The notes beneath the pieces were generated by a model. The model worked only from the letters and a program-made list of their open reading frames with translations, ran no database searches and was not told where the DNA came from. A stretch of DNA of 64,000 bases from Modestobacter marinus (GTDB taxonomy: Bacteria > Actinomycetota > Actinomycetes > Mycobacteriales > Geodermatophilaceae). Each line of letters begins with the position of its first letter. Position 1 is the stretch's first letter. This document shows positions 33,875-43,086 of this stretch, piece by piece. The DNA is taken from NCBI RefSeq assembly GCF_011758655.1, contig NZ_JAAMPA010000002.1, forward strand, positions 744,001 to 808,000, given 5' to 3'. The translations under genes were made by a program, and so were the position numbers.

Positions 33875-35353
33875 ATGACAGCGGAGACCTCAGCACCTGC
33901 CCGCTACGACGGCTTCGACCGGATGCCGATCGCCGGCACCTGGCGCGCCGGCCGGGCCGGGAAGACCGCGACCGACACCGACCCCTACACCGGCGAGACC
34001 CTGACCGAGATCCCGCTCGCCGACGCCGACGACCTCGACGAGGCCTACGCCCGCGCGAAGGAGGCGCAGCGCGACTGGGCCGCCCGGCTGCCCAGCGACC
34101 GCGCCGACGTGATGCGCCGGGCGGCCCGGATCATGGAGGCCCGCAAGGACGAGATCGTCGACTGGCACATCCGGGAGAGCGGAGCCACCGCGCCCACCGC
34201 CGAGTTCGAGTTCGCGATCACGCTGCGCGACTTCCACGAGGCGTCGTCCTATCCGTACCGGATGGAGGGCCGGATCCTGCCGGCCGACATCGAGGGCAAG
34301 GAGAGCCGGGTCTACCGGCGCCCGGTGGGCGTGGTCGCCGTCATCAGCCCGTGGAACGTGCCGATGCACCTGTCCAACCGGTCGGTGGCGCCCGCGCTGG
34401 CCACCGGCAACGCCGTCGTCCTCAAGCCTGCCGGGGACACCCCGGTGACCGGCGGGCTGCTGCTGGCCAAGGTCTACGAGGAGGCCGGGCTGCCCGAGGG
34501 GCTGCTGTCGGTGCTGATCGGCTCCGGCAGCGACATCGGTGACGCGATCGTCTCCCACCCGACGCCCCGGGTCGTCTCCTTCACCGGGTCCACACCGGTG
34601 GGCAAGGGGATCGCGGAGAAGGCCGGGCTGAAGAAGCTGTCGCTGGAACTGGGGGGCAACGGCCCGCTGGTGGTGCTGGACGACGCCGACCTGGACTACG
34701 CCGTGGACGCCGCGGTGTTCGGCAAGTTCTTCCACCAGGGCCAGGTCTGCATGATCACCAACCGGATCGTGGTGGACGACTCCGTGCACGACGAGTTCGT
34801 CGACCGCTACGTCGAGCGGGTGCGCGGGCTGAAGGCCGGTGACCCCACCGAGCCCGACACCGTGATCGGCCCGATCATCAACAGCAAGCAGCTGGACGGC
34901 ATCCAGGAGATGGTCGCCCAGTCGATCGCCGACGGCGCCCGCCAGGTCCTCGGCGGTGAGCCGACCGGCCCGATCGGTTCGGTGCTGCCGCCGCACGTGC
35001 TGGTGGGCGGCAACGACGTCGCCACCGCCCGCCAGGAGGTCTTCGGCCCGGTGGCCACGATCGTCCGGGCGCGGGACGAGGAGGACGCGCTCGCCATCGC
35101 CAACGACACCGAGTACGGCCTGTCCAGCGCCGTGTTCACCCGGGACAGCCAGCGGGGCGTGGAGTTCGCGCTGCGGGTCGAGGCCGGGATGACCCACGTC
35201 AACGACTCCCCGCTCAACGACGAGAACAACACCGCCTTCGGCGGGGAGAAGGAGTCCGGGCTGGGCCGCTTCGGCGGCGAGTGGGCGATCGAGGAGTTCA
35301 CCACCGACCACTGGATCAGCGTCCAGCACACCAAGCGGCAGTTCCCCTTCTGA
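33875..35353 (+). CDS. NAD(P)-dependent aldehyde dehydrogenase
   Basis: Oxidises an aldehyde to its carboxylic acid. The 492-residue protein has the ALDH catalytic Cys292 in GQVCMITNR, the general base Glu258 in LELGGN, the cofactor loop FTGSTPVGK and the substrate-tunnel segment ISPWNVPMHL. The sequence style resembles benzaldehyde/salicylaldehyde-type dehydrogenases, but no aromatic-degradation genes are adjacent, so the substrate is open. ATG 33875 is preferred; GTG 33839 would add 12 residues. It ends at a strong bidirectional hairpin facing a GNAT-like gene. Confidence 0.88.
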   Translation: MTAETSAPARYDGFDRMPIAGTWRAGRAGKTATDTDPYTGETLTEIPLADADDLDEAYARAKEAQRDWAARLPSDRADVMRRAARIMEARKDEIVDWHIRESGATAPTAEFEFAITLRDFHEASSYPYRMEGRILPADIEGKESRVYRRPVGVVAVISPWNVPMHLSNRSVAPALATGNAVVLKPAGDTPVTGGLLLAKVYEEAGLPEGLLSVLIGSGSDIGDAIVSHPTPRVVSFTGSTPVGKGIAEKAGLKKLSLELGGNGPLVVLDDADLDYAVDAAVFGKFFHQGQVCMITNRIVVDDSVHDEFVDRYVERVRGLKAGDPTEPDTVIGPIINSKQLDGIQEMVAQSIADGARQVLGGEPTGPIGSVLPPHVLVGGNDVATARQEVFGPVATIVRARDEEDALAIANDTEYGLSSAVFTRDSQRGVEFALRVEAGMTHVNDSPLNDENNTAFGGEKESGLGRFGGEWAIEEFTTDHWISVQHTKRQFPF

Positions 35354-35367
35354 CCGACGGCGACCAC

Positions 35368-35415
35368 TGTGCGGTGGGTGCCCGTTCCCGGCCGGGACCG
35401 GGCACCCACCGCACA
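35368..35415. terminator. Bidirectional hairpin, 17-bp perfect arms
   Basis: 35368-35384 pairs perfectly with 35399-35415, closing over a 14-base loop that is itself nearly self-complementary. It lies between the convergent stops of the aldehyde dehydrogenase (35353) and the hypothetical gene (35460). Confidence 0.8.
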
Positions 35416-35459
35416 TCGCCGGCCGGGCGGTCGGGCAGGCGGCCGGGGTGTCGGGCGGG

Positions 35460-35957
35460 TCAGGGGAGGTCGGGCAGTGCCAGCCAGTCGGCCCAGCTGA
35501 GGTCACGGCCGACGTACCGCGGTGCCCGCAGCGGCCAGTCCCGGGCCAGCCAGGCGGGCACGAAGGCGTCCAGCGCGGACTCCGTCGGGCTGCCGACCAG
35601 CCGGTCGACCACCCACCAGGAGACCTCGGCGTCCGCACTGCCGGCCTTCTCCGGCGGGTCGACGTACACGCAGCCGAGCAGCTCGGCCTCCTCCGGCGGG
35701 AACAGGCCGTACAGGAAGCTCTCGTGGGCGGCGGTCTCCCGGGCGTGCCGGGCGAGGTCCTCCCGGTCGGCCTCGACGGTCATCGTCGCCGGCGGCCAGC
35801 CCCAGGCCGGCCCGTAGACCGACCACAGCCGCTCCCGGGAGCCCATCACCGCCGGGAAGTCGATCCCGGTGTCGGCCTCGCTCATCGGCCGCAGGTGCTC
35901 ACCCGTCGGCAGGTCGGCGTGGACGGGGTGGCGGAAGTCCTCCGGGAGCCACGGCAC
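35460..35957 (-). CDS. GNAT-like hypothetical protein
   Basis: A 165-residue cytoplasmic protein without a firm name. The central part ELLGCVYVDPPEKAG...SWWVVDRL has the strand pattern of GCN5-type acetyltransferases (strand 4-5 region ending before an acidic loop), but the acetyl-CoA P-loop (Q/R-x-x-G-x-G/A) is not visible, so catalysis is uncertain. The Trp-rich C terminus reads RYVGRDLSWADWLALPDLP. GTG 35957 gives MPWLPEDFRHPVHADL. It lies downstream of rsmB's opposite end and shares no operon with it: 46 bases separate its start from the rsmB stop. Confidence 0.6.
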   Translation of the reverse strand: MPWLPEDFRHPVHADLPTGEHLRPMSEADTGIDFPAVMGSRERLWSVYGPAWGWPPATMTVEADREDLARHARETAAHESFLYGLFPPEEAELLGCVYVDPPEKAGSADAEVSWWVVDRLVGSPTESALDAFVPAWLARDWPLRAPRYVGRDLSWADWLALPDLP

Positions 35958-36003
35958 GGCTGCGGACGCTAGCCGTGCCGGGGCCCCCGGTCACCCGGTT
36001 TCG

Positions 36004-37419
36004 TCAGCGGGTGCGGCGGAGCAGCGCCATGAACATCGCGTCGGTGCCGTGCCGGTGCGGCCACAGCTGGGCGTGCTCTCCGCGCTCGATGCCGGGCACC
36101 TCGGGGAACAGCGGGGCCACCGGGAGCACCTCGACGTCGTCCCGGCCGGCGACCGCGTCCACCACGGCGACGGTCTCGCCGGTGTGCGGTGAGCAGGTCA
36201 CGTAGGCGACCACTCCCCCGGGCCGCACCGAGGCGAGTGCGCTGTCCAGCAGCTGCCGCTGCAGCTCGGCCAGCGGCGCGACGTCGGCGGCCGTCCGGCG
36301 CCAGCGCACCTCCGGACGGCGGCGCAGCGCCCCCAGCCCGGTGCAGGGCGCGTCCAGGAGCACCCGGTCGAACGACCCGGCCGGCCAGCTCGGCGCCGTG
36401 CCGTCGGCGACCAGCACCTCGACGTCGTCCTCACCGGCCAGGGCGCCGCGCACCAGCTCGGCGCGGTGCTCGCTGCGGTCGGCCGCGGTCAGGTGGACCC
36501 CGGCCGGCCGGACGGCGGCCAGCAGACCCGCCTTGCCCCCCGGGCCGGCGCACATGTCCAGCCAGCGCGCGTCCGGCCCCTCCAGCGGCGCCCGGACCAG
36601 GGCGAGCGCGGCCAGCTGGCTGCCCTCGTCCTGCACCGCGGCCGCGCCGGAGCGGACCGCGGCCAGCCGGCCCGGGTCGCCCCCGTGCAGCCGGACGGCG
36701 TGCGGCGACCACGGCCCGGGTTCCCCACCGGAGGCGGCGGCCAGCTCGTCCCGGTCGACATGCCGGGCGACCAGGTGCACCTCGGGTGCGGCGTCGTCGG
36801 CGAGCAGCGCGGGCTCGACCTCGTCGCCGTCGGCCAGCGCGTCCCGCCAGGCCTCCACGATCCAGCGCGGGTGGTCGGTGGTGAGCGTCAGCCGCTCGTC
36901 GTCGTCGGCCGGGGCGAGGGCGGCGACCCAGGCCGCCCGGTCACCCCCGGCGGCGACCTTGCGCAGGACCGCGTTGACCAGTCCGGAGGCGCCGGTACCG
37001 ACGATCGCCCGGGTCAGCGCGACGGTGGTGTCGACTGCGGCGTGCGCCGGCACCCGCAGGTCGATCAGCTGGTAGGCGCCCAGCCGCAGCAGGTCCAGCA
37101 CCTTCGGGTCGAGCTCGGCCAGCGGCCGGGACACCAGCGTGGTCAGGACGGCGTCCAGGGTGCCGGTGGCGCGCAGCGTGCCGTAGGCCAGCTGGGTGGC
37201 GAAGGCGGCGTCCCGGGGTTCGAGCTGCCGCTCGCGCAGCAGCTGCGGCAGCAGCAGGTTGGCGTAGGCCGCCCGGCTGGAGACGCCGTCGAGCACGTCG
37301 TAGGCGGTCAGCCGGGCGCCGTCCAGGGTCGGCCGGTGCCGTCGGGACTGCGGGCGCTGGTTGCCGGTGCCGGGGTCGTTCCGCCGCTTGTGGCCGGCCC
37401 GGCGCTCCGGGCCGGTCAT
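36004..37419 (-). CDS. rsmB: 16S rRNA m5C967-type methyltransferase (RsmB)
   Basis: SAM-dependent rRNA cytosine-5 methyltransferase of 471 residues. An N-terminal NusB-like RNA-binding domain ([23 protein letters not shown]) precedes the methyltransferase domain with the SAM loop [14 protein letters not shown], the motif IV cysteine Cys359 in [18 protein letters not shown] and the catalytic Cys409 in VTCSPH. The first 35 residues are basic and probably disordered. Its start overlaps the fmt stop by 4 bp (ATGA), in the order def-fmt-rsmB. Confidence 0.92.
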   Translation of the reverse strand: MTGPERRAGHKRRNDPGTGNQRPQSRRHRPTLDGARLTAYDVLDGVSSRAAYANLLLPQLLRERQLEPRDAAFATQLAYGTLRATGTLDAVLTTLVSRPLAELDPKVLDLLRLGAYQLIDLRVPAHAAVDTTVALTRAIVGTGASGLVNAVLRKVAAGGDRAAWVAALAPADDDERLTLTTDHPRWIVEAWRDALADGDEVEPALLADDAAPEVHLVARHVDRDELAAASGGEPGPWSPHAVRLHGGDPGRLAAVRSGAAAVQDEGSQLAALALVRAPLEGPDARWLDMCAGPGGKAGLLAAVRPAGVHLTAADRSEHRAELVRGALAGEDDVEVLVADGTAPSWPAGSFDRVLLDAPCTGLGALRRRPEVRWRRTAADVAPLAELQRQLLDSALASVRPGGVVAYVTCSPHTGETVAVVDAVAGRDDVEVLPVAPLFPEVPGIERGEHAQLWPHRHGTDAMFMALLRRTR

Positions 37420-38357
37420 GCGGTCACCTGCGCACCGAGTCGCTCACCCGGTTCCAGGCGCGCGCCGCGTGCCCAGTCGGCCGCCGGCAGCATTCTCTTG
37501 CCGGCCGGCTGCACCGACGACAGCCGGACGGCACCGCGCCCGGTGCCCACCAGCACCCCGGTCGGCCCGACCGACAGCTCACCGGGCTCCAGCGCGAGCG
37601 AGGAGGGCAGCGGCTCGACCGGCGCGAGCCGCAGCCGGTTGCCGCGCCACGTCGTCCAGGCGCCGGGGGCCGGCGTCACGCCGCGCACCCGGCGGTCGAC
37701 GACGTGGGCCGGCAGGGCCCAGTCGACCTGGGCGTCGGCGGTCTCGATGCGCGGCGCCAGGCTGACCCCCTCGGCCGGCTGGGGCTCGGGCTGCAGCGAG
37801 CCGTCGGCGATGCCGTCCAGCGTGGCGACCAGCAGCCGGGCACCGCTGACGGCCAGCCGGTCCAGCAGGTCGCCGGCGGTGTCGGTGGCGCCGATCGGCT
37901 CGGTGACCACGCCGAAGACCGGGCCGGTGTCCAGGCCCGCCTCCAGCTGGAAGGTGGCCGCGCCGGTGACCTCGTCACCGGCCATGATCGCGTGCTGCAC
38001 CGGGGCGGCGCCGCGCCAGGCGGGCAGCAGCGAGAAGTGCAGGTTCACCCAGCCGTGCCGCGGGACCGCCAGGGCCGCCGGCGGCACCAGGGCGCCGTAG
38101 GCGACCACGGGGGCGCAGTCGACGGAGAGCTCGGCGAGCTGGAGGAGGAACTCCGGCTCCCGCGGGGAGCGGGGCTGGAGCACCGGGATGCCGGCGGCGT
38201 CGGCGCGCTCGGCGACCGGTGACCGGCTGGTGCGCCGGCCGCGGCCGGACGGGGCGTCGGGCCGGGTGAGGACGGCGACGACGTCGTGGGCGGAGCCCAG
38301 CAGTGCGTCCAGGGCGACGACGGCCGGCGCCGGGGTGCCGGCGAACAGGAGCCTCAG
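37416..38357 (-). CDS. fmt: Methionyl-tRNA formyltransferase, probable CTG start
   Basis: Formylates Met-tRNA(fMet) for translation initiation. The 313-residue protein carries the formyl-tetrahydrofolate site with Asn105, His107 and Asp143 ([18 protein letters not shown] and AGLDTGPVF) and the N-terminal strand [19 protein letters not shown]. Homologues begin at this strand. In this frame the codon there is CTG at 38357, which overlaps the def stop as CTGA, mirroring the ATGA/GTGA couplings in neighbouring genes. The only in-frame GTG upstream (38429) would add 24 unconserved residues read from inside def. I therefore favour CTG. Confidence 0.88.
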   Translation of the reverse strand: MRLLFAGTPAPAVVALDALLGSAHDVVAVLTRPDAPSGRGRRTSRSPVAERADAAGIPVLQPRSPREPEFLLQLAELSVDCAPVVAYGALVPPAALAVPRHGWVNLHFSLLPAWRGAAPVQHAIMAGDEVTGAATFQLEAGLDTGPVFGVVTEPIGATDTAGDLLDRLAVSGARLLVATLDGIADGSLQPEPQPAEGVSLAPRIETADAQVDWALPAHVVDRRVRGVTPAPGAWTTWRGNRLRLAPVEPLPSSLALEPGELSVGPTGVLVGTGRGAVRLSSVQPAGKRMLPAADWARGARLEPGERLGAQVTA

Positions 38358-38911
38358 TGGGGGCTCACCTTCACCACGGGTGCCGGCACCGGCGACCCGT
38401 CGGGCAGCCACGCCGGCGCGCCCTGCCACTCGGCGCCCTGCAGCACGTCCAGGGCGGCCGCGCGGGCCTCGGCGTCGAGCCGGTCGACGAAGAGGACGCC
38501 GTCGAGGTGGTCGGTCTCGTGCTGGATGGCCCGGGCGAGCTTGTGCGAGCCCTCCACCCGGATCGGCTCGCCGTGCATGTCCCAGCCGGTGGCGGCGACG
38601 GTGAGGTAGCGGTCGCAGTCGAACCGGTAGCCGGGGATGGACAGGCAGCCCTCGGCGTCCCGCTCGACGTCCTCGCCCACGGGGACGACGTCGGGGTTGA
38701 CCAGGTGGCCGACCTCGCCGTCGACGTACCAGGTGAACACGCGCAGGCCGACGCCGATCTGCGGCGCAGCGAGGCCGGCGCCGCCGGCCGCGTGCATCGT
38801 GTCGGTCAGGTCGGCGACGAGCTGACGCAGTTCGGCGTCGAAGTCGACGACGGGGGCGGCCGGGGTGCGCAGCACCGGGTCGCCCATGATCCGGATGGGG
38901 GTGACGCTCAC
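38354..38911 (-). CDS. def: Peptide deformylase
   Basis: Fe2+/Zn2+ hydrolase that removes the formyl group from nascent peptides, the counterpart of fmt with which it is coupled. All three family motifs are intact: [11 protein letters not shown] (43-53), EGCLSIPG with metal ligand Cys89, and HETDHLDG with the HExxH helix (131-135). Length 185 residues, type 1-like with a longer C terminus usual in actinobacteria. Starts at ATG/GTG 38911, next to and divergent from a small membrane-protein gene at 38973. Confidence 0.96.
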   Translation of the reverse strand: MSVTPIRIMGDPVLRTPAAPVVDFDAELRQLVADLTDTMHAAGGAGLAAPQIGVGLRVFTWYVDGEVGHLVNPDVVPVGEDVERDAEGCLSIPGYRFDCDRYLTVAATGWDMHGEPIRVEGSHKLARAIQHETDHLDGVLFVDRLDAEARAAALDVLQGAEWQGAPAWLPDGSPVPAPVVKVSPH

Positions 38912-38972
38912 CCGACGATGGTAGGTGTCGCGGGCTGCGGCGCCTGCAGGGTGATCTGGCTACGGTGCAGCC

Positions 38973-39467
38973 ATGGCCTCACTCGCCTCGCACCGCGTCC
39001 ACGCCGTGATCAGCACCCTCGTCGACGGACTGACGGTCGGCGGTGCCGAGGCGGCCCTCGACCTGCCGCCCCGGTCCGCGGCCCGCTTCCGGGTCTACTC
39101 GGCGCTGATGCTCACCGTCGCCGCCGACGCGGTGGCCCACGACCTGCCCTCGCTCCGGCGCACGTTCCGGGGGATGCCGGTCGAGTCGGCGTCCCCCGCC
39201 GACCGGGCGGTGACCCGGCACCAGGCGCTCGCGACGACCGGCTGGGGGCTGGCGGCGACGGCCGTCCACGGCCCGCTGGCCCGGGCGCTGCGCCGACGTG
39301 GTCACCCGCGACCGCACCTGCTGGTCGGGATCGTGGTCGGGGTGGGCACCGCCGCCACGACGCTGCCGGTGCGCTGGCGCCGGGCCACCGAGCGCGCCGT
39401 CGAGGACCTGGCCGCCGCCCAGCTGGACGCCGAGCTGGCGCAGCTGCTGGACCAGCCGATCGACTGA
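38973..39467 (+). CDS. Hypothetical protein with two hydrophobic segments
   Basis: A 164-residue protein I cannot name. Moderately hydrophobic helices appear around [21 protein letters not shown] and [20 protein letters not shown]; the N-terminal half is amphipathic with [20 protein letters not shown]. The C terminus ([20 protein letters not shown]) forms a charged helix. ATG 38973 is the only reasonable start. The gene is divergent from def by 61 bases and convergent with the SRPBCC gene at 39505. Codon use is normal for the window. Confidence 0.55.
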   Translation: MASLASHRVHAVISTLVDGLTVGGAEAALDLPPRSAARFRVYSALMLTVAADAVAHDLPSLRRTFRGMPVESASPADRAVTRHQALATTGWGLAATAVHGPLARALRRRGHPRPHLLVGIVVGVGTAATTLPVRWRRATERAVEDLAAAQLDAELAQLLDQPID

Positions 39468-39504
39468 CCCTGCGGCCGGCGGGGTGCCGGTCCGGTGCGG
39501 GAGG

Positions 39505-40296
39505 TCAGGCCGGCACGGGGAGCTCCTGCAGCCAGGCCTGCCAGGCCGGCTGCTCGCGCCGCACGTGCTCCGCCGCGTCTGCGGAGAACAGATACGCCCG
39601 CACGCCCGCGGTCGCCTTCCCGTCCTCCTCGCCGTACGTGAAGGCGGTGAGCATCCCGGGCACCGGCGCGGTGAGCCGGACCTGCGCCTGCCGCTCGCCT
39701 ACCCGCTCCACCGTGCCGGTGGCGCCGCGCGCCTCCACCGGGGTGCCCTCCTCGCCCAGTCCGAGTGCCGCACGCAGGGTCGACCAGAGGGTCTCCGCGT
39801 CGCCGGCGTGGGAGGCGGTGGCCTCCAGCTGGGTGGCCTCCTGGCCGGTGAAGTGCGCCAGGTAGAGGCGCAGGTTGTCGAAGAACGGCAGCCACCCCGG
39901 GGCCAGGGTGTCCCACCACTCGGACTCCCAGGCGGCGCCGATCCCGAAACCGCTGCTGGTGACGCGCACGACGCAGGTGCCGCCGGACCGGGCCTCGACG
40001 ACGAACTCCGACGTCAGCGGGCTCAGCGAGTCCGGGTCCTTGCCCATGAGGGCAGCCCAGTCCTCCTCGTAGACGAGGCGGCGCGGCGGGTCCCAGCCGG
40101 TGACCCGGCCGTCGGAGCCCATCTCCGGGCCCATGGTGAAGTGCAGGGACCCGCCCTCGCGCTCCTCCATCTCGGTCTGGGTGAACCAGGCGCTCATGCC
40201 CTTCGCGGTGGCGATGGCCTCCCAGACCTGTTCCGGGGTGCCCGGGACCTCGACGCTGAACTCCAGGCGGTACGGGACGTTCGGGACAGTGCTCAT
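39505..40296 (-). CDS. SRPBCC (AHSA1-like) domain protein
   Basis: A 263-residue protein whose N-terminal 150 residues follow the AHSA1/SRPBCC pattern (YRLEFSVEVPGTPEQVWEAI, AKGMSAWFT, VTGWDPPRRLVYEEDW, SEWWDTLAPGWLPFFDNL). The C-terminal 110 residues continue with a second, weaker alpha-beta segment (TVERVGERQAQVRLTAPVPG). Such pairs of SRPBCC protein plus ArsR-type regulator are common in actinobacteria; ligand and role are unknown. Translationally coupled (ATGA overlap) to the regulator gene at 40293-40883. Confidence 0.8.
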   Translation of the reverse strand: MSTVPNVPYRLEFSVEVPGTPEQVWEAIATAKGMSAWFTQTEMEEREGGSLHFTMGPEMGSDGRVTGWDPPRRLVYEEDWAALMGKDPDSLSPLTSEFVVEARSGGTCVVRVTSSGFGIGAAWESEWWDTLAPGWLPFFDNLRLYLAHFTGQEATQLEATASHAGDAETLWSTLRAALGLGEEGTPVEARGATGTVERVGERQAQVRLTAPVPGMLTAFTYGEEDGKATAGVRAYLFSADAAEHVRREQPAWQAWLQELPVPA

Positions 40297-40883
40297 GACC
40301 TCTCCTCTGACTTCTCCTCGGGGACGGGGTGGGCGGCGACGACGAGCCGGTGCGGGCGCCCGTCGTCGTGGTGGTACCGGGCGGCCAGGTCGAGCACCGC
40401 TGCGGTGAGGTCGTCGGCGAAGGCAGCCCGGTCGGCGGCCGACCGGAAGCCGATCCGGGTGTCGATGGTCAGCGTCGGCAGGCGGGTGCCGGTCGCGCCG
40501 GCCCGGCGGGCCAGGGCGCCGACCTCGCGCACCAGCCGGCCGGCCAGCGCGACGAGGTAGCCGCCCGACAGGTGGTCGGCGTTGGCGTCCGGGTCGGCGG
40601 CGGACGCGCTGACCACCGCCGGCGACACGACGTAGGACGCCGCCGACGCCTGCAGCACCCGCTCGGTGATCCCCCCGTGCCGGCGCTCCTCGGCCAGCTC
40701 CACCAGCCCGTGGGCCTCCAGCGCCTTGAGGTGGTAGTTCACCTTCTGGCGCGCGATGCCCACCTGCGCGGCGAGCCCGGCGGCCGACGCCGGGACGGTC
40801 AGCTCGCCGAGCAGCCGGGCCCGGACCGGGTCCAGGGCGGCGGCTGCTGCGTCCGCGCTCTCGATCACCTCGACGTCGTGCAC
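40293..40883 (-). CDS. Winged-helix regulator of the SRPBCC gene
   Basis: A 196-residue transcription factor with an ArsR-like N-terminal winged helix (ALDPVRARLLGELTVPASAA, then AAQVGIARQKVNYHLKALEAHGLV) and a 110-residue C-terminal domain that probably senses a ligand; no metal-type cysteines are present. It precedes and overlaps the SRPBCC gene by 4 bp, forming a two-gene operon. A GACAA/TTGTC dyad overlapping a TTGACA box upstream suggests autorepression. GTG 40883 is used as the start. Confidence 0.8.
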   Translation of the reverse strand: MHDVEVIESADAAAAALDPVRARLLGELTVPASAAGLAAQVGIARQKVNYHLKALEAHGLVELAEERRHGGITERVLQASAASYVVSPAVVSASAADPDANADHLSGGYLVALAGRLVREVGALARRAGATGTRLPTLTIDTRIGFRSAADRAAFADDLTAAVLDLAARYHHDDGRPHRLVVAAHPVPEEKSEERS

Positions 40884-40900
40884 GAGGTCACCGTGCTCCC

Positions 40901-40918
40901 GACAAGAAAAGTTGTCAA
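40901..40918 (-). promoter_or_regulatory. Promoter/operator of the regulator-SRPBCC operon
   Basis: On the minus strand a consensus -35 box TTGACA (40918-40913) overlaps an inverted repeat GACAA-N6-TTGTC (40901-40905 with 40912-40916). This A/T-rich island ends 18 bases before the GTG start. The matching -10 box is not clear. Confidence 0.55.
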
Positions 40919-41088
40919 GGGTGCCGAGGGCGGCTCGTCCAGCTTCTGGGAAGACGACCGTCGACGGTCCTCCGGCGCAGCGGCTCGTCGCGGTCGGGCG
41001 CCGGCCGGCGCTCAGCCGCCGGTCGACCAGGCCCGTTCACGCGGGTCCAGCTGGACCCGCTGGGCGACCTCCGTGGCACGGCCGGCCA

Positions 41089-43086
41089 CTAGGCCAGTTC
41101 GAGCGGGTCCAGCTGGACGCGGACGTGCTCGGTGACCTTCTTGGCGCTGCGCACCCCCTGGACGTCGTGCAGTGCCCGCGCCAGGGCGACCCCGTCGCTG
41201 CGCCGCACCCGGACCAGGTAGCGCTCCCGCTCGCCCTCCTGCCCCGGCCGGGGCGGCTCGGGCACCGGCCCGAGGACGTCGGCGCCCTCGGGCAGCCGCA
41301 GGGCGGCGAGGAAGTCCGCCAGCGCGCCCGGGGACGCCGACAGCGAGGCCATCCGGGTGACCGGCGGGAAGCCCAGCTCCCGGCGGTCGGCCAGCTCGCG
41401 GGTGGCCAGCCCGGCCGGGTCCCAGCGGACGAGCGCCTGCACGACCGGGTGCCCGGCGTCGGCGGCGACCACCACCTGGCCGCCGGCGCGCACCAGCGCG
41501 GCCGCGTTCATCCAGCGGCGCATCGTCTCCTCCCCCGCCCGCAGGTCCGCCCGGCCCAGCAGCGCCCAGGAGTCCAGCAGCAGGGCCGCGCCGTAGCCGC
41601 CCTCGGCCACCGGCTCCGCCCCGGGGGTGGCCACCACGATCGACGGGTCCCCGGGGACCGTGGCCAGCACGCCGGAGCTGCGGCCGGAGACCCGCACGGC
41701 CGCGCCGGGGAACGCCCGGCCCAGCTCCTCGGCCGTGCGGGAGGCGCCGATGACGGCGGCCCGCAGCTTGGTGCCGTGGCAGTGCGGGCAGTCGAAGGTC
41801 GCCGCCGGGCGGGCGCACCACCGGCAGGCCGCGATCCGGACGCCGTTCGGTCCCGGTGCCGGCGCGATGCCCAGTGGGCCGGCGCAGTGCGCGCACCGCG
41901 CCGGCGCCCGGCAGCGGTCGCAGACCAGCGAGGGCACGTACCCGGCGCGGGGCACCTGGATGAGCACGGGGGCGCCGTCGGCCAGCGCCCGCCGGGCGAC
42001 CGTGAACCCGAGCGTGGGCAGCCGGGCGGAGCGCGCGGCCGGGTCCCGGGCCAGCTCGAAGTCGCTGCCCAGCGCCTCGACCCGCGGGGCGGCGGCACGC
42101 AGGGTGGCCCGGTCGGCGATCAGCTCGTGCGCCCACCCGGACTCCACCAGCAGCGCGGCCTCGGCGGTGCGCGCCGTCCCGGCGACCACGGCCGCGCAGG
42201 AGGCCAGGTGTGCCCGGTGCACCAGCACGTCGCGGGCGTGCGGGTAGGGCGCCCGCGGCTCGGCGTGGAGGTCGTCGCCGTCGTCCCAGATCACCACCAG
42301 GCCCAGCTCCCGCACCGGTGCGAACACCGAGCCGCGGGTGCCCAGCACCACCTGGGCGGTGCCACGGGAGGCGGCGAGGAAGCGGCCGTAGCGGGTGTCC
42401 GGCGAGGAGTCCGCGCGCAGCACGGCGACCGAGCCGGCCGGCAGCAGCCGCTCCGCCGCGGCCGCCAGCCGGTCCAGGTCCTTGCCGTCGGGGACGACGA
42501 CCAGCGCACCCCGGCCGCCGGACAGCGCCGCCTGCGCCAGCTCGGCCAGCCGGGTGGGCCAGTCCTCGCCGGGCAGCGCCGTCCAGACCGCCCGGGCGGG
42601 GTGCCCCTCGGCGACCGCGGTGAGCAGCTGCGGCCCGGTCGGGTAGCGGGCGAAGCCGGCCGGGTCCGGGGCGGGCGGTGGGGCCGGCGGGTCGAGCCGG
42701 GGCCGCTTCTCCGGAGCGCCCCGGCGCGGTGGCAGGGCCAGCCGCAGCACGTCGGTGAGCGACCCGGCGTACCGGTCGGCGACCGAGCGGGCCAGCTCGG
42801 CGACCTCCGGGGTCAGCACCGGCTCGGCGGAGACGACCTTGGCCAGCGGCGCGAGCTTGCCGGTGTGGTCGGTGCCGGAGGCGAGCTCCAGGACCACGCC
42901 GTCCACCAGCTTGCCGGCGAACCGCACCCGGACCCGACAGCCGGCCACCACCTGCTCGGCGAGCTCGTCCGGGACGGCGTAGTCGAAGGGCCGGTCCAGG
43001 TGGGCCAGCGGCACATCGACGACGACCCGGGCGACCCGCTGGATGCGGGTGCCCGGGTCGTCGTCGATCGGCCGTGCCGTGCTCAG
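41089..43086 (-). CDS. priA: Primosomal protein PriA, actinobacterial form without intact helicase motifs
   Basis: Replication-restart protein, 665 residues from a CTG at 43086. The 3'-DNA-binding N-terminal domain begins [21 protein letters not shown], and the zinc-binding region holds eight cysteines ([14 protein letters not shown] and ACRWC...FDCPHC). The Walker A position reads [12 protein letters not shown] and the DExH box IWDDGDD, so ATP-driven unwinding is not expected; this loss is known for actinobacterial PriA. The start codon CTG overlaps the metK stop as CTGA; the next conventional start, GTG 43014, would delete conserved residues. Confidence 0.88.
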   Translation of the reverse strand: MSTARPIDDDPGTRIQRVARVVVDVPLAHLDRPFDYAVPDELAEQVVAGCRVRVRFAGKLVDGVVLELASGTDHTGKLAPLAKVVSAEPVLTPEVAELARSVADRYAGSLTDVLRLALPPRRGAPEKRPRLDPPAPPPAPDPAGFARYPTGPQLLTAVAEGHPARAVWTALPGEDWPTRLAELAQAALSGGRGALVVVPDGKDLDRLAAAAERLLPAGSVAVLRADSSPDTRYGRFLAASRGTAQVVLGTRGSVFAPVRELGLVVIWDDGDDLHAEPRAPYPHARDVLVHRAHLASCAAVVAGTARTAEAALLVESGWAHELIADRATLRAAAPRVEALGSDFELARDPAARSARLPTLGFTVARRALADGAPVLIQVPRAGYVPSLVCDRCRAPARCAHCAGPLGIAPAPGPNGVRIAACRWCARPAATFDCPHCHGTKLRAAVIGASRTAEELGRAFPGAAVRVSGRSSGVLATVPGDPSIVVATPGAEPVAEGGYGAALLLDSWALLGRADLRAGEETMRRWMNAAALVRAGGQVVVAADAGHPVVQALVRWDPAGLATRELADRRELGFPPVTRMASLSASPGALADFLAALRLPEGADVLGPVPEPPRPGQEGERERYLVRVRRSDGVALARALHDVQGVRSAKKVTEHVRVQLDPLELA

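Noticed and set aside
33785-33875. GGGTAC at about 33858 as a SigB-type -10 box for the aldehyde dehydrogenase gene
   Set aside because: No GTTT-like -35 box occurs at the proper spacing upstream.
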